Source: Rhytidiadelphus loreus | Lineage: Eukaryota; Streptophyta; Bryopsida; Hypnales; Hylocomiaceae | Reading direction: 5' to 3' | DNA: 64,000 bases | Assembly (NCBI GenBank): GCA_947034895.1 | Contig: OX344764.1 | Coordinates: 39,248,935 to 39,312,934 of the forward strand | Shown here: piece by piece, positions 24,366-33,792 of the stretch | Layout: every line of letters begins with the position of its first letter | Position numbering within the stretch: position 1 is the first letter of the stretch | Translations under genes and position numbers: made by a program | Notes under the pieces: generated by a model | What the model was told of the DNA's origin: nothing | Seen by the model: the letters and a program-made list of their open reading frames with translations, nothing else | Databases searched by the model: none

Positions 24366-24742
24366 ACTTTCAATCCTCTTTTCACATCTCAAATCTAAAA
24401 ATTTGGTTACCAAAAAATATGAGAATAAAGGGCCTAATATGCATAACTCCAATCAATTTATGTCTTTTCAAAATATACTCTACAATTTTTTTAAATGAAT
24501 TTCTAATATGATTTTTTCTCCAAAATCTAATGTATTAGAGGCTCATTTTGATGAACCCTCAACACTATGGAAAGCCAAGATTGCAATGGACGCCCTTGCA
24601 CAAAATCTTGAATAGAAAAATCATAATCAATCATTTTCAAAATCAGATTTTTGATGCTATAATTATACTTCAAAAAGAATTTTCAAAAATATAAACTACT
24701 AAAAATAGAAATTTGGTTGGGCTTTATTTAACTTCAAAGTAT
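24366..24742. mobile_element. Left part of a TTAA element split by a copia insertion
   Basis: This segment matches the interior of the complete element at 59777-60436 (compare 60015-60385), ending with TTTATTTAACTTCAAAGT. The continuation reappears at 27131-27167 on the far side of a Ty1/copia element. The left terminus of the copy is not recognisable. Confidence 0.65.
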
Positions 24743-24806
24743 TTTCTACTTGCATATTTTGGTTATATAATACTTTGTAGTTTTGTTTTGTTTCCTATTT
24801 TCAACA
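24743..24806 (+). repeat. 5' LTR remnant of the copia element
   Basis: Matches the last part of the 3' LTR (27060-27130), sharing TATTTTGGTTATATAATAC and ending TTCAACA. About the first 145 bp of the LTR is missing. Confidence 0.75.
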
Positions 24807-25531
24807 CGTTATCAACACGCTCTTTGATCATTTGTATCTTGAGCTTTGCATTTATTTTATTTTATTTTTGCTTTGAGAGAGGTTATTGGTACTTTGGTTT
24901 TGAGTTTCTTACGATTAAAATTTTTGTTTTCGTTTTCTTTTAGGAAGATTTGTTTTTGCTCTTTTCTCTTGAGCTCTCTATCTTCTCCCTTTTTCTAATT
25001 GTTGCTTCTTCAAGCCACGTGCTCTTTGGTTGTTGCTCCCTAGTTGTTGATTCTTCGACCCTGCGCTCGTGGCTTCTATGCCTCTTTTATTTTATTTTAT
25101 TTGGAGGAGGTTTTAGCATCTACGACTATTGTTTCATCTAGCCACTTGCTCTTTGACTATTGCTCAAAGCACAACAAGACCTAGGCTATTCCTTCATTCC
25201 TCATTTTCAATTATTTTTATTTTTATTTTTATTCATATATATAATTTTATTTTTTATTTTTTATTTTATCATGAGGACTTTGACATCTTCATCTACTAAC
25301 AACCATGGTAAGTGTTAGCCATGGTAAATTTTGCTAAATTTTGCATTTGCATAAGATTGCGGAGCAATTATCAGAAAGTGTTACATTTGACAAGCCTCTT
25401 AAGCAACCTCCAATTGTAAGTAAGTCAGCCTCCAACTAATCATTTATTAAACATATTCAAATTATTACAAGACCATTGCTTCTTCACAAGAACTTCTTTC
25501 CGGATGTGTTCCCAATGCATCTCATTCGCAA

Positions 25532-26572
25532 ATGTTTGGTTGTTGTATATGGATTCCAATCCCAAAACCTCAACGCTGTATCATTGCAGCTCATCGACAA
25601 GAAGGCATTTATGTTGGGTTTGATTCTTTAAGTATTATTCGTTACATCATCCCATCAACTGGATTGCAGATCAAACACTTCATGGCTTCAATGATGCACC
25701 AAGAATTACCAAGACTCTATTGAATGAAGCTCAAAATGTACCTGCTCGAGTTTTAATCCTAGAGACTCTTTCAACTCCAACTCTTCAACCAACGGGCAAA
25801 CAAACTTGTAGACCACATAAACAACCACACAAGCGCAAAACAATATCTAATAATATCATTTCTCCTATACCTACAACCACCACCACTACTTATTTGGGAT
25901 CAATCAAATCAAATTCTCCATCCATGCCTTATATCACTACAAATTTTGAGGGAAGAGCTCTTGTTCATGAACAAGACAAATCCAAGTTGAATACAGAGAT
26001 ATCTGTGATATATTGCGATACAGGTGAAATATGGGATAGAGTAACAGTTGAAATTAATGAATCATTTATTTGTATGATTGTTGACAATTTTTCTTGTGAG
26101 AAAGATGATCCTAAACCATATACTATTGAACAAGCAATGCGTTGCCCTGATTGGTTAAAATAAAAAGTTGCTATCGAGGAGGAGTATGCTTCTTTATGCA
26201 AGAAGCAAGTCTTTGGACCAATTGTGGAGAATCTTTCTACTCAACCTCTTGGATACAAGCTGGTATTTGTGCGCAAACACAATGAAAAAAAGTCAAATGA
26301 TCCATTACAAAGTTTGTTTAGTTGCTTAAGTTTTTTCACAAAAATTTGGTATTGATTATGATTCTATATATTCACCAATTATGGATTCTATTACTTTTCG
26401 ATATCTTATTGGAATGACAATGCATACTATGCTTGAGATGCGTCTTATTCATGTAGTCACTACTTATCTTTATCGCCCTTATGAGGAGGAGGAAGAATTA
26501 TTGGGTGAACAATATCCAAACCTTGTTGCAGTTGGAGCATTTTTATATTCGTCTACATCTACACTGTCCTAA
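25532..26572 (+). pseudogene. Ty1/copia pol remnants (integrase end, reverse transcriptase start)
   Basis: Three frames together carry a collapsed copia pol. The first has the integrase-end motif YVGFDSLSIIRY; the second runs into a TAA inside the sequence that normally reads DWxKW; the third gives the RT N-terminal motif YSPIMDSITFRYLI and then jumps to YPNLVAVGAFLYSSTST, a motif that normally lies hundreds of residues later. The catalytic YVDD region is deleted. Confidence 0.8.
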
Positions 26573-26912
26573 TATTGCATTTACAAGGCATAGTGCTCGT
26601 TCTACATTACGACATTGGAATGCGACGACTCAATACTTTGGAACAAGAAATTGAATAGATTTTATTATTATTGTAGAAATCTTTGATATTCTTCCATGGG
26701 TTTTTTCCAATGGGTTTTGCCATGAGAATGAATTGATAAAAGTGTTGTATTCTTTTTCCTTAATTTGTGGTTTTATCCTTGATTACAATCAAGGTTTTCC
26801 CAGATAAGGTTTTAATGAGGCAACAACCGTATATCCTGCAAGATTACGGGCAATAGCATATAGGACATTGCATATAATTTGATATAATACTGTTATGTGA
26901 AGCGAGGAGGAG

Positions 26913-27130
26913 TGTTATAAAATATCTTCTATTAATATGCTCTCCACTGTAATTTAGAACCTAAGGATTATATTAGAATCCCTTAGACCAATAGGAGAGA
27001 AGGATTTCACCTTCTCTCCTTTGTATATATTTGATACCTCCATGATTAATAGGAACTCTTTTCTACTTACATATTTTGGTTATATAATACGGAGTACTTT
27101 GTAGTTTCGTTTCGTTTCGTATTCTCAACA
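26913..27130 (+). repeat. 3' LTR of the copia element
   Basis: A 218-bp TG...CA repeat, ending TATTCTCAACA. It contains TATATAT near 27024 and lies about 330 bp upstream of the AAA-ATPase start codon on the same strand, so it could influence that gene's promoter. Confidence 0.75.
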
Positions 27131-27167
27131 GTAGACACCAAAATTAGGTGCCTTGGGCATTTAGGAA
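27131..27167. mobile_element. Right end of the TTAA element split by copia
   Basis: GACACCAAAATTAGGTGCC and GGGCATTTAGG match the right end of the 59777-60436 copy (GGGTGCCTCTGGCATTTAGG), showing that the copia element inserted into a pre-existing TTAA element. Confidence 0.6.
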
Positions 27168-27457
27168 CGATACGGGTACGTTTGCACTTCATCCCCTTGC
27201 AACAAACTGCAGAGCGGATTGCGAGCTTCCTTGCTCACCAAGCCCCAAATCGCCGCCATGGCGAAACAATCGATGTTCCAGACGCAATAGCATTCTCCCG
27301 TTTCTTCAGATCATCGTCAAGCTGCAACAACAATTGTCGCAAGAAGCAACAACAAGTGGTCGGAGGGTTTTAGGGTTTAGCTAATCCATGTCGAATTGGG
27401 CCTGAAATTTCTCTTCCCTGCGATCATCGGTGATTGCGCAATTTCGCTAATTCGGGG
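27168..27457 (+). promoter_or_regulatory. 5' region of the AAA-ATPase gene
   Basis: A GC-richer non-coding stretch between the copia/TTAA remnant and the ATG at 27458, most likely 5' UTR plus core promoter. No motif assigned with certainty. Confidence 0.35.
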
Positions 27458-29647
27458 ATGAAGAGGGTGACCTCTATTGTACGAGCTATTTCCTCACACT
27501 CGCCTTCCTTCTCGTCGCCTCCCGTCCAATGCTTGCGCCAAGCAGCACCGTCTTCGGCCACAAATTCCAACGTTAAGCAATCCTGGGCGCAATTGGTGTA
27601 CAGAGTATTGTTTGCTCAGGGTGCTTCTTCTTCTTCTTCTTCTCAGGGCGAGTTCAAGCTTTCGATGGGGGCATTGGGACTCCTCCTCGGTGCTGCAGCA
27701 AGCCAACAAGCTTTGGCTGAGAAAGCCGCATCGTCGGAGGATGGATCCCCCAATGGGGAAGGCTTGCCATCGGAGGAGATGGAGAAGGTGGTCCAGCAGG
27801 TGCGTGCGGGTATGGAAGAGCGTCTAGTGGCGTTGAAGCTTCTCCACCCCACGGGCCTCCCGCCGCTCACGATCTCTGCCAAAGGTGAGAACGTCTCGGT
27901 GAAATTCGCTCTGTCTCCCGCGTGCGATTTCTCCCACTTGATTGCGGATGCCGTGACTCGCCTGGGCGATGGCACTCTCGGGAAGGAGATGGTGGTGCAT
28001 GCGGAGGACAGCGCTTTGTTCCGGCAGTTCACGATCTTACCGAGAGATCTGTGCCTTCAGGTGGTGTGGATGCTTGTGACGATGGGGAAACCCTTTTTTG
28101 GCGAGGACGGGCCTTCGGAAATTGAGTTTTTGAAGAAAGGATACCTGTCGACTAAAGAACTCGACGCCATCGTGAGCTCGTTCGCGATTGCTAGCGGGTT
28201 GGATCCAAACGATCGCAGGCGCAATGTGCCACCGAAGGAGCGGTCAATTAGGGTTAGGAACCCTAAAACGAAGGCGTTGGAAGGCTTGGAGGCCATGGGC
28301 GTGAAAATCTATGGGCTGGAGAATATTGACGCTACGACGGAGAATAATGATCGTATTTCATGGGATACGATTGCGGGGTATTATGAGCAGAAACGCGAGA
28401 TTGAAGATATGGTGCTTTTAGCCTTGAAGCGACCCGAGGTTTTCGACAACATCGCTCGTGGCACTCGGAGAAAGTTCGAGTCTAACCGACCCCGGGCCAT
28501 TCTTTTTGAAGGTCCTCCAGGTACGCTTGGAGCTTCATCACACCTACTTCACCCCTGAGCCCAAATTGGTCCTCATTTTTATATGGCAGTTTTGAGTCAT
28601 ATGTGCACTTGCACTTGCTTTTTGTTCAATTTCATGTACTTTGTCACCAACACAAGCAATGCTCTTCATAATTTTGATAATACTAAATTTGACCCAATCT
28701 GAATTACGTTATGATCAATCAAATTGGTCATTTTACAACCATCAATCCTTGTTCCTTTAGGGGTAGAGTGACGGATGGTGCATTTACCGCCCACACCAAG
28801 GTGGTTGATTGATCATGTGATGATCCCCATGTGAATCACTCTACAGTAAATTTGGCTTAATGAACCCATGATAATAGCTAAACATAAGATGCCTTATTAT
28901 GTTTTTACATTTGAGTTTCGCAATTCTGATGAATCCATGGATGGCCCTCCAGGTACAGGCAAGACGTCGTGTGCGCGAGTGATTGCAAGCCAAGCAGGGG
29001 TGCCGCTGCTATACGTCCCATTGGAGGCCGTGATGTCGAAATACTACGGTGAAAGTGAGCGTCTCCTGTCCAAGATCTTCACAGCTGGCAATGAGCTTGC
29101 CGGCGGCGCCATCGTCTTCTTAGACGAGCTCGATTCGTTTGCCACCAACCGCGACAACGAAATGCACGAAGCAACCCGCAGATTGCTTTCTGTTCTGTTG
29201 CGACAGATGGATGGTTTCGAGCAAGACAAGAAGATTGTGGTGATCGCTGCTACGAATCGGAAACAGGACTTGGATCCCGCACTCCTCAGCCGTTTCGACA
29301 CTTCGGTGGCTTTCAATCTGCCGGATGAGAGTACCCGAGAGGAGATCGCTTCCCAGTATGCTCGCCATCTTTCCTCCAGTGATCTCAAGTCTTTGGCTGC
29401 TATTAGTGACGGCATGTCCGGCCGTGACATTCACGATTTGTGCCAGCATGCGGAGCGGCGATGGGCGTCGAAGGTGATCCGGGGCTCTCTGGCAGGCAGT
29501 CCACCTGCAGAAGGCCTCCCTCCTATCCAAGAATACATCGACTGTGCAGCGCAGCGGAGGCAGACCATTGTCAGGTATGGCCATGGCAACGGGGAGTTTC
29601 TGCGAGTGGGGGACGGTCGTCCTCTCGGAACTCCCATCAAACTCTAG
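27458..29647 (+). CDS. Organelle-type AAA+ ATPase
   Basis: Two exons, 27458-28520 and 28953-29647, encode 585 residues. The N-terminus is rich in Ser, Arg and Ala with few acids over the first 60 residues, as in mitochondrial or plastid transit peptides, followed by a hydrophobic segment at about 67-84. A poorly characterised middle domain precedes one AAA module: Walker A GPPGTGKT at 352-359 (split by the intron), Walker B VFLDEL near 409-414, sensor-1 AATNRKQDLDPAL and an arginine-finger SRFD. The SKYYGESERLL pore-loop region resembles meiotic-clade AAA proteins, but the rest fits a single-copy, uncharacterised plant AAA family rather than ATAD3 or FtsH (no peptidase domain). Likely role: protein unfolding or extraction in an organelle; substrate unknown. 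An upstream in-frame TTG was rejected in favour of ATG 27458. The intron is discussed separately. Confidence 0.85.
28548..28766 (-). mobile_element. TTAA-type element within the AAA-ATPase intron
   Basis: CACCCCTGAGCCCAAATTGG at the left and TTCCTTTAGGGG at the right enclose 219 bp carrying the subfamily core ATGATCAATCAAATTGGTCA. It makes up half of the 432-bp intron 28521-28952. Both TTAA flanks are mutated (TTCA, TAGA). Confidence 0.6.
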
Positions 29648-30602
29648 GGTACCTCTCTCTGAGATTGCAACCCTCACACAATTTTGATCTGCTGAGTCGG
29701 CTCTGGCATCTTGTTCTCCGGCATGGGTTTCACATTTAATTGTCTTAGGATGCAACGATTAGATATTCGACTGCGTTCCTTGTAGCTTTTAGTGTTCAAA
29801 ACAAGTTGCTGTGTCCTTAATATTTATTAATTTTAAGTGAACGTAAGAAATGTAATTATTCACATGTTGTGTCCTTGAGTAAGCGGAATGTAGTCATCCT
29901 CTTGAGGGTTTCATTCTTGATTAAATTTTTTAGTACTGTACAGTATGCACACAGAATTCCTTCTATATAAAAAAGAGCAATATGTAACATGTTATGACAC
30001 GCATTGTGTAGTCTAGGGTAACATTAAGTGCCAATTGTGACGCGTATTGTGGTTCACATTTTTCAGTAATAATATCAATTTGTAATATGTTGTGACATGG
30101 CTTGTGTAGTCTGGGGTAACATCTATTGTGATTTGTCACATTTATTGAAAAAAGAATCGTAGTGAATTTGGTTCATTAGTGCTTCACTAAGCATAAGCAG
30201 TGAATTGGGCATAAAGTGTGTTTGAAGTACTGTACAATTGCTAAAGATCCTCAATAAATAGTGACAAGATTCTCTTAATGTGCTGTACCACAAAAGCCCT
30301 GAAATGCCTCTTCGCAAGGGGAAATAGCCAATAAAAAGCCCACATCATGGAAATCCAATTCAAGAGGATCCAATTCACTGGCGATTTAGAAGTGAAAAAA
30401 AAAACAGCACCTTGTTTACAAGTCCTATTTTACAAATGATACAAATTGAATTGGTTACTGCATCCATTAGTGGAGCTGCATTTGTGCATGCTTCTAAGCT
30501 AAGCATTCTGTTGGGAACAATGTGATCCCATGCTACCGACTCTTATCAAAAATGTAATATTCAAACGCCATGCTTCGGACAATCGTTACTTGAGATCCAA
30601 CC
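29648..30602. other. Convergent intergenic region with a duplicated segment
   Basis: Space between two genes transcribed toward each other, so it must hold both 3' UTRs and poly(A) sites. A segment at about 29984-30027 (GTAACATGTTATGACACG, TGTGTAGTCTAGGGTAACAT) is repeated in diverged form at 30082-30124, spacing about 98 bp. No gene. Confidence 0.5.
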
Positions 30603-33600
30603 CTACGAAGAGCCCGATCCATGCGCTTGATACAATCGTGTCCATGCTTGGTAATGCTGATTCTTCCCCTCCTGATCGCCTACAAAGCTAGGCATTATTT
30701 TGACACCTCCAATGACATCCTCACACGGTTTAATGAAATGGAGAACGGCGTGAGGTTTTGTTTTATTACCACTTACGTCGCAGTTGAGCACGGGAGGGGC
30801 GTGGAAACAGGGCTCCATGGAAGCTGCCCGGTTGCAGTAACCATGAGTTTGGAAGGAGGCCTCGGCAGTCTCATTTGACTGCGTTTTCGTGAGGATCCAG
30901 GGCGTGGTGCCTGCCAAAGCTTGGGCCACATAGCCGAAAGTGGACCAAGGACTGGTTACCAGAGTGTCGCTCAAAGAGAGGAGGTACATGTCTGCCCATG
31001 CTTTCTTGTCATGGTCGAATCCGAATTGCTGAGTCTTCTCTTTGCTTGGAGTGTGCACCCCAATGTAGTCCGCTCCCTCCACTGGTAAGTCCATGTAATA
31101 GCCTCGCAGCCTGTCGTAGTAAGCGTCGTCCAGTGATGTCACGAGAACCGATGTGGAGCCTGTTTTTGCGCTTAGAAGAAGCTTTTCCTCTGCCATGGGT
31201 GATTGCTCAGGCAGCAGCTTCTTCTCCAAGACGCACGATAGGAGCTGCAAACCAAAAAATTAGGGTTAGGGTTTGGTGTAAGGACCAATTGAGCCTCATG
31301 TTTTTTTAGCAGTTTTGAGTTGGTCACATTGGGACTTTCTTTCATCCAATTTTGTTTCGTTTTCGACCCATACATGCAATATTTTTCACTGATACACTCT
31401 AACCTCTTTGATCTTACGACCTGGGGTCCCAACTTTTTTTAAATAACATAATTTGAATATGTGACGACAGTGCTACAGTCAATCATGGAGTGCAGGATAT
31501 TCCGGAACGTCAATTTAGAGAGGGTAGTAAGGCAGAGGTCTGAGTGTAAAAAAATCTGATTTTTCACAACATGATCAATCGAATGGTTTGGGGTAAACCT
31601 TGAATCTTGGTCTTTTAGGTTTTATACTGTTCGAGTGCCCAATGCGTCTTTCTCAACATTTTCTAGAAATCGGACTGAAACTTTGTAGAAGTGTATGAAG
31701 GAGATTCAAGTACCTGATCAGCAACGACAGAGGATGTGACATTCGACTCGAGGATGCGCAGCTGAAGGCCGACTTGCCGACGTGCACTCGCGAGGTAGGG
31801 TTGCCGGAACCGCAACACAAGCCCCCACATGATATTCGACGGCCGGAAAAGATACCGTGACACATGATGGAAAACTGTGTCCCTCTGAGGAAACATCCTA
31901 TCGAGCTCATTGTGAAACGAATGATCAAAGTGCAACCCCGGCACAAGATAGTTATTAGACCTCCAATATAGAAGCGGCACTTTCCGCAGCTGCTTCTGCA
32001 CGCGCTTGCAGAAGAATCGCTTGTCGTGTTCGTCGTTGTTGTGCATGAGGTTCAAGAACACGTACCCGTTCGGCACCGGTGTGGGGAGCGTCACGTTGGC
32101 GAAGCCACTGCTTTGCAGCAGGTATCCCAGCCGGTGATCATTCTCCCACGTCACTTTGTTCATCCACTGGTAATCGTAATTTTCAGGCAAGAGCCATGAA
32201 ACTCCTGGAAATGGTTCACAGAAGAGGCCGGCTATGTCCGTTTGAGCGTGGTCCAGCAACAGCACACGGTCTGTGAGGAGTGAATACACAAAGGCCGAGG
32301 CGATGGTGATCATCCGGTTGCCGAGCCCACTGTTTGCAATCCATAGCACGAACTGGCAATCGCCGAGATCTGAATTCGTGCCATTTTGGCTGAATTTTAC
32401 TGCCTTGGGTGCACACCTTTTGTGGCGAGCTTCGTACTGCCGAAGCTTAGTGATTAAGTAGGACGATGGATGGTGAGGACTGGATTTTCGGATCAAGCTT
32501 TCCTCTGATCTGCTGATGCATTGCCCTAGCTCATAGTCCTGGGGCGGAAGCAACAAGCCACCGAGTGTCCGGTCACCAGATTTGAAAGCATTAGCCTCTG
32601 CGTCATCAACATGCGTTATCTATTAGTACAACATGAATTTTTCCAGAACAATACACAGACTGACGTGCAACACTCCATCTCTGGTGTGGTACGATAACAA
32701 GAGCTCCAGAAAAAGATGGGCTCAGGCACTGCAGGTTCTCAGGTGCAGTACCTGTCCTGATGTGACAAACTTCAGTCCTACACTTGAAACAGGACACGGG
32801 ATACTCATCTCTGGTTGTCTAACCTTCATTATCTAGCGCAAAAAAATGTACAGTACTGATTCACCTTCAAGCAGAATATTTATAGCCCGTGCATAATGCA
32901 CCCTCGAAAATTGGGCCAATTGCGATCCTATTCTGATTCTCTCAAGTATCCTCTTATGACAGACATATCACTCTTACGAATCTAGGATGACTCACATAAT
33001 TCAAAGTTTGCTGGCTATAACTGAAGAATCTAATGCTAAAACAATAAAATTACTGGCGTCTTCACCTCCCAGTCTAGAATTTGGGAAAATTGGACTACCA
33101 CACCGCAAAGTGCAATCAGGCATAACGAAAGTAATTATTGTACCAGAGAAATTATTCAGTGTACTGTCTGAAAGGAGGTCTCACTCACTACGGTGATCAT
33201 CACTGTAGCAAGCATGCCAGAGATCCAGGACTTGACAAATAATTCAAATGCAGTACTGTAGGTTTGTTGAGAAGATCTATATCACCACCGCGCTCAAAAG
33301 ATGAGATCCACGATAATCTCCTCTTGAGTCGACCCAGAATAAATCTAGAATATTCCACTACTTCTAGTAACACTTCTAGGTGGAGCACAGCTCACGAGAC
33401 ACCCAGTACAATTTTCTGGAGCGAAATGTAGCAGTGGTGCACATTTTATTAGTGTGGCAGCACTCGTCCCTAACTTCTATTATAATTCAATCAATAATTC
33501 GAAATTCTTCTTCATCCTGCTTATTACTACTGTAGCGCTACGGCATAGAGATTGCAATGAAACATGAGATTCTAAATTCTCAAATGATGCACACGTGACT

Positions 33601-33792
33601 AGATTGAATGACATTAGGGAAAGTGAGGGGGATACCTGGATCATAATTGAAGGGCGACGCCGAGTGCTGTTGCCGAGAGATGTAATTGAGCATGAAAAAG
33701 AGGGAGAAGAGAAAAAAAGCTCCCAAGGAAATGCACATGATTTCCAATCTGCGAGGTTTCCGTGCGGCTCCATGCTTGCCTTCCGTCACCAT
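30603..33792 (-). CDS. FUT: Xyloglucan-type alpha-1,2-fucosyltransferase (GT37)
   Basis: Three exons, 33792-33636, 32597-31714 and 31244-30603, encode 560 residues with matching phases; Arabidopsis FUT1 is of the same length. Exon 1 gives a short basic tail, a single membrane anchor at about 18-38 (IMCISLGAFFLFSLFFM) and a stem, i.e. a Golgi type II protein. Exon 2 starts with GDRTLGGLLLPPQD and contains the family's GDP-fucose-binding signature SGLGNRMITIASAFVYSLLTDR and the FCEPFPGVSWLLP segment. Exon 3 has the C-terminal LLSCVLEKKLLP and SPWSTFGYVAQ motifs. Members transfer L-fucose from GDP-fucose to galactose on xyloglucan side chains or to arabinogalactan; which acceptor applies cannot be told. 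An upstream in-frame ATG at 33864 would add 24 residues. Converges on the AAA-ATPase gene. Confidence 0.9.
31270..31624 (-). mobile_element. TTAA-type element within fucosyltransferase intron 2
   Basis: Read on the minus strand it begins AACCTAAAAGACCAAGATTC and carries GATTGATCATGTTGTGA, as do the copies at 57805 and 58561. The other end, GTGTAAGGACCAATTGAGCC on the plus strand, pairs with the subfamily's distal end. Flanking TTAA sites are eroded. It fills most of the 469-bp intron 31245-31713. Confidence 0.55.

Larger units (their letters stand above)
24743..27130 (+). mobile_element. Degenerate Ty1/copia retroelement
   Basis: A 3' LTR at 26913-27130 (TGTTATAAAA...TTCTCAACA) is preceded by a purine tract (AGCGAGGAGGAG). 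The 5' LTR survives only as its last ~64 bp (24743-24806), followed by a GTTATCAACACG primer-site-like stretch. Between them lie broken pol pieces: an integrase C-terminal segment (GIYVGFDSLSIIRYI) at 25532-25723, then at 25720-26163 EIWDR and following text typical of the region before copia reverse transcriptase, then QVFGPIVEN, GYKLVFVRKHNEK, YSPIMDSITFRYLIGM up to 26570. Stops, frameshifts and large deletions disable it. Confidence 0.85.

Noticed and set aside
24713..25141. Two Phe/Leu-rich ORFs as membrane proteins
   Set aside because: They start inside the copia LTR remnant and result from T-rich sequence.
31258..31276. TTAGGGTTAGGG as interstitial telomere repeat
   Set aside because: Only two units, within an intronic element end; too short to mean a telomere relic.
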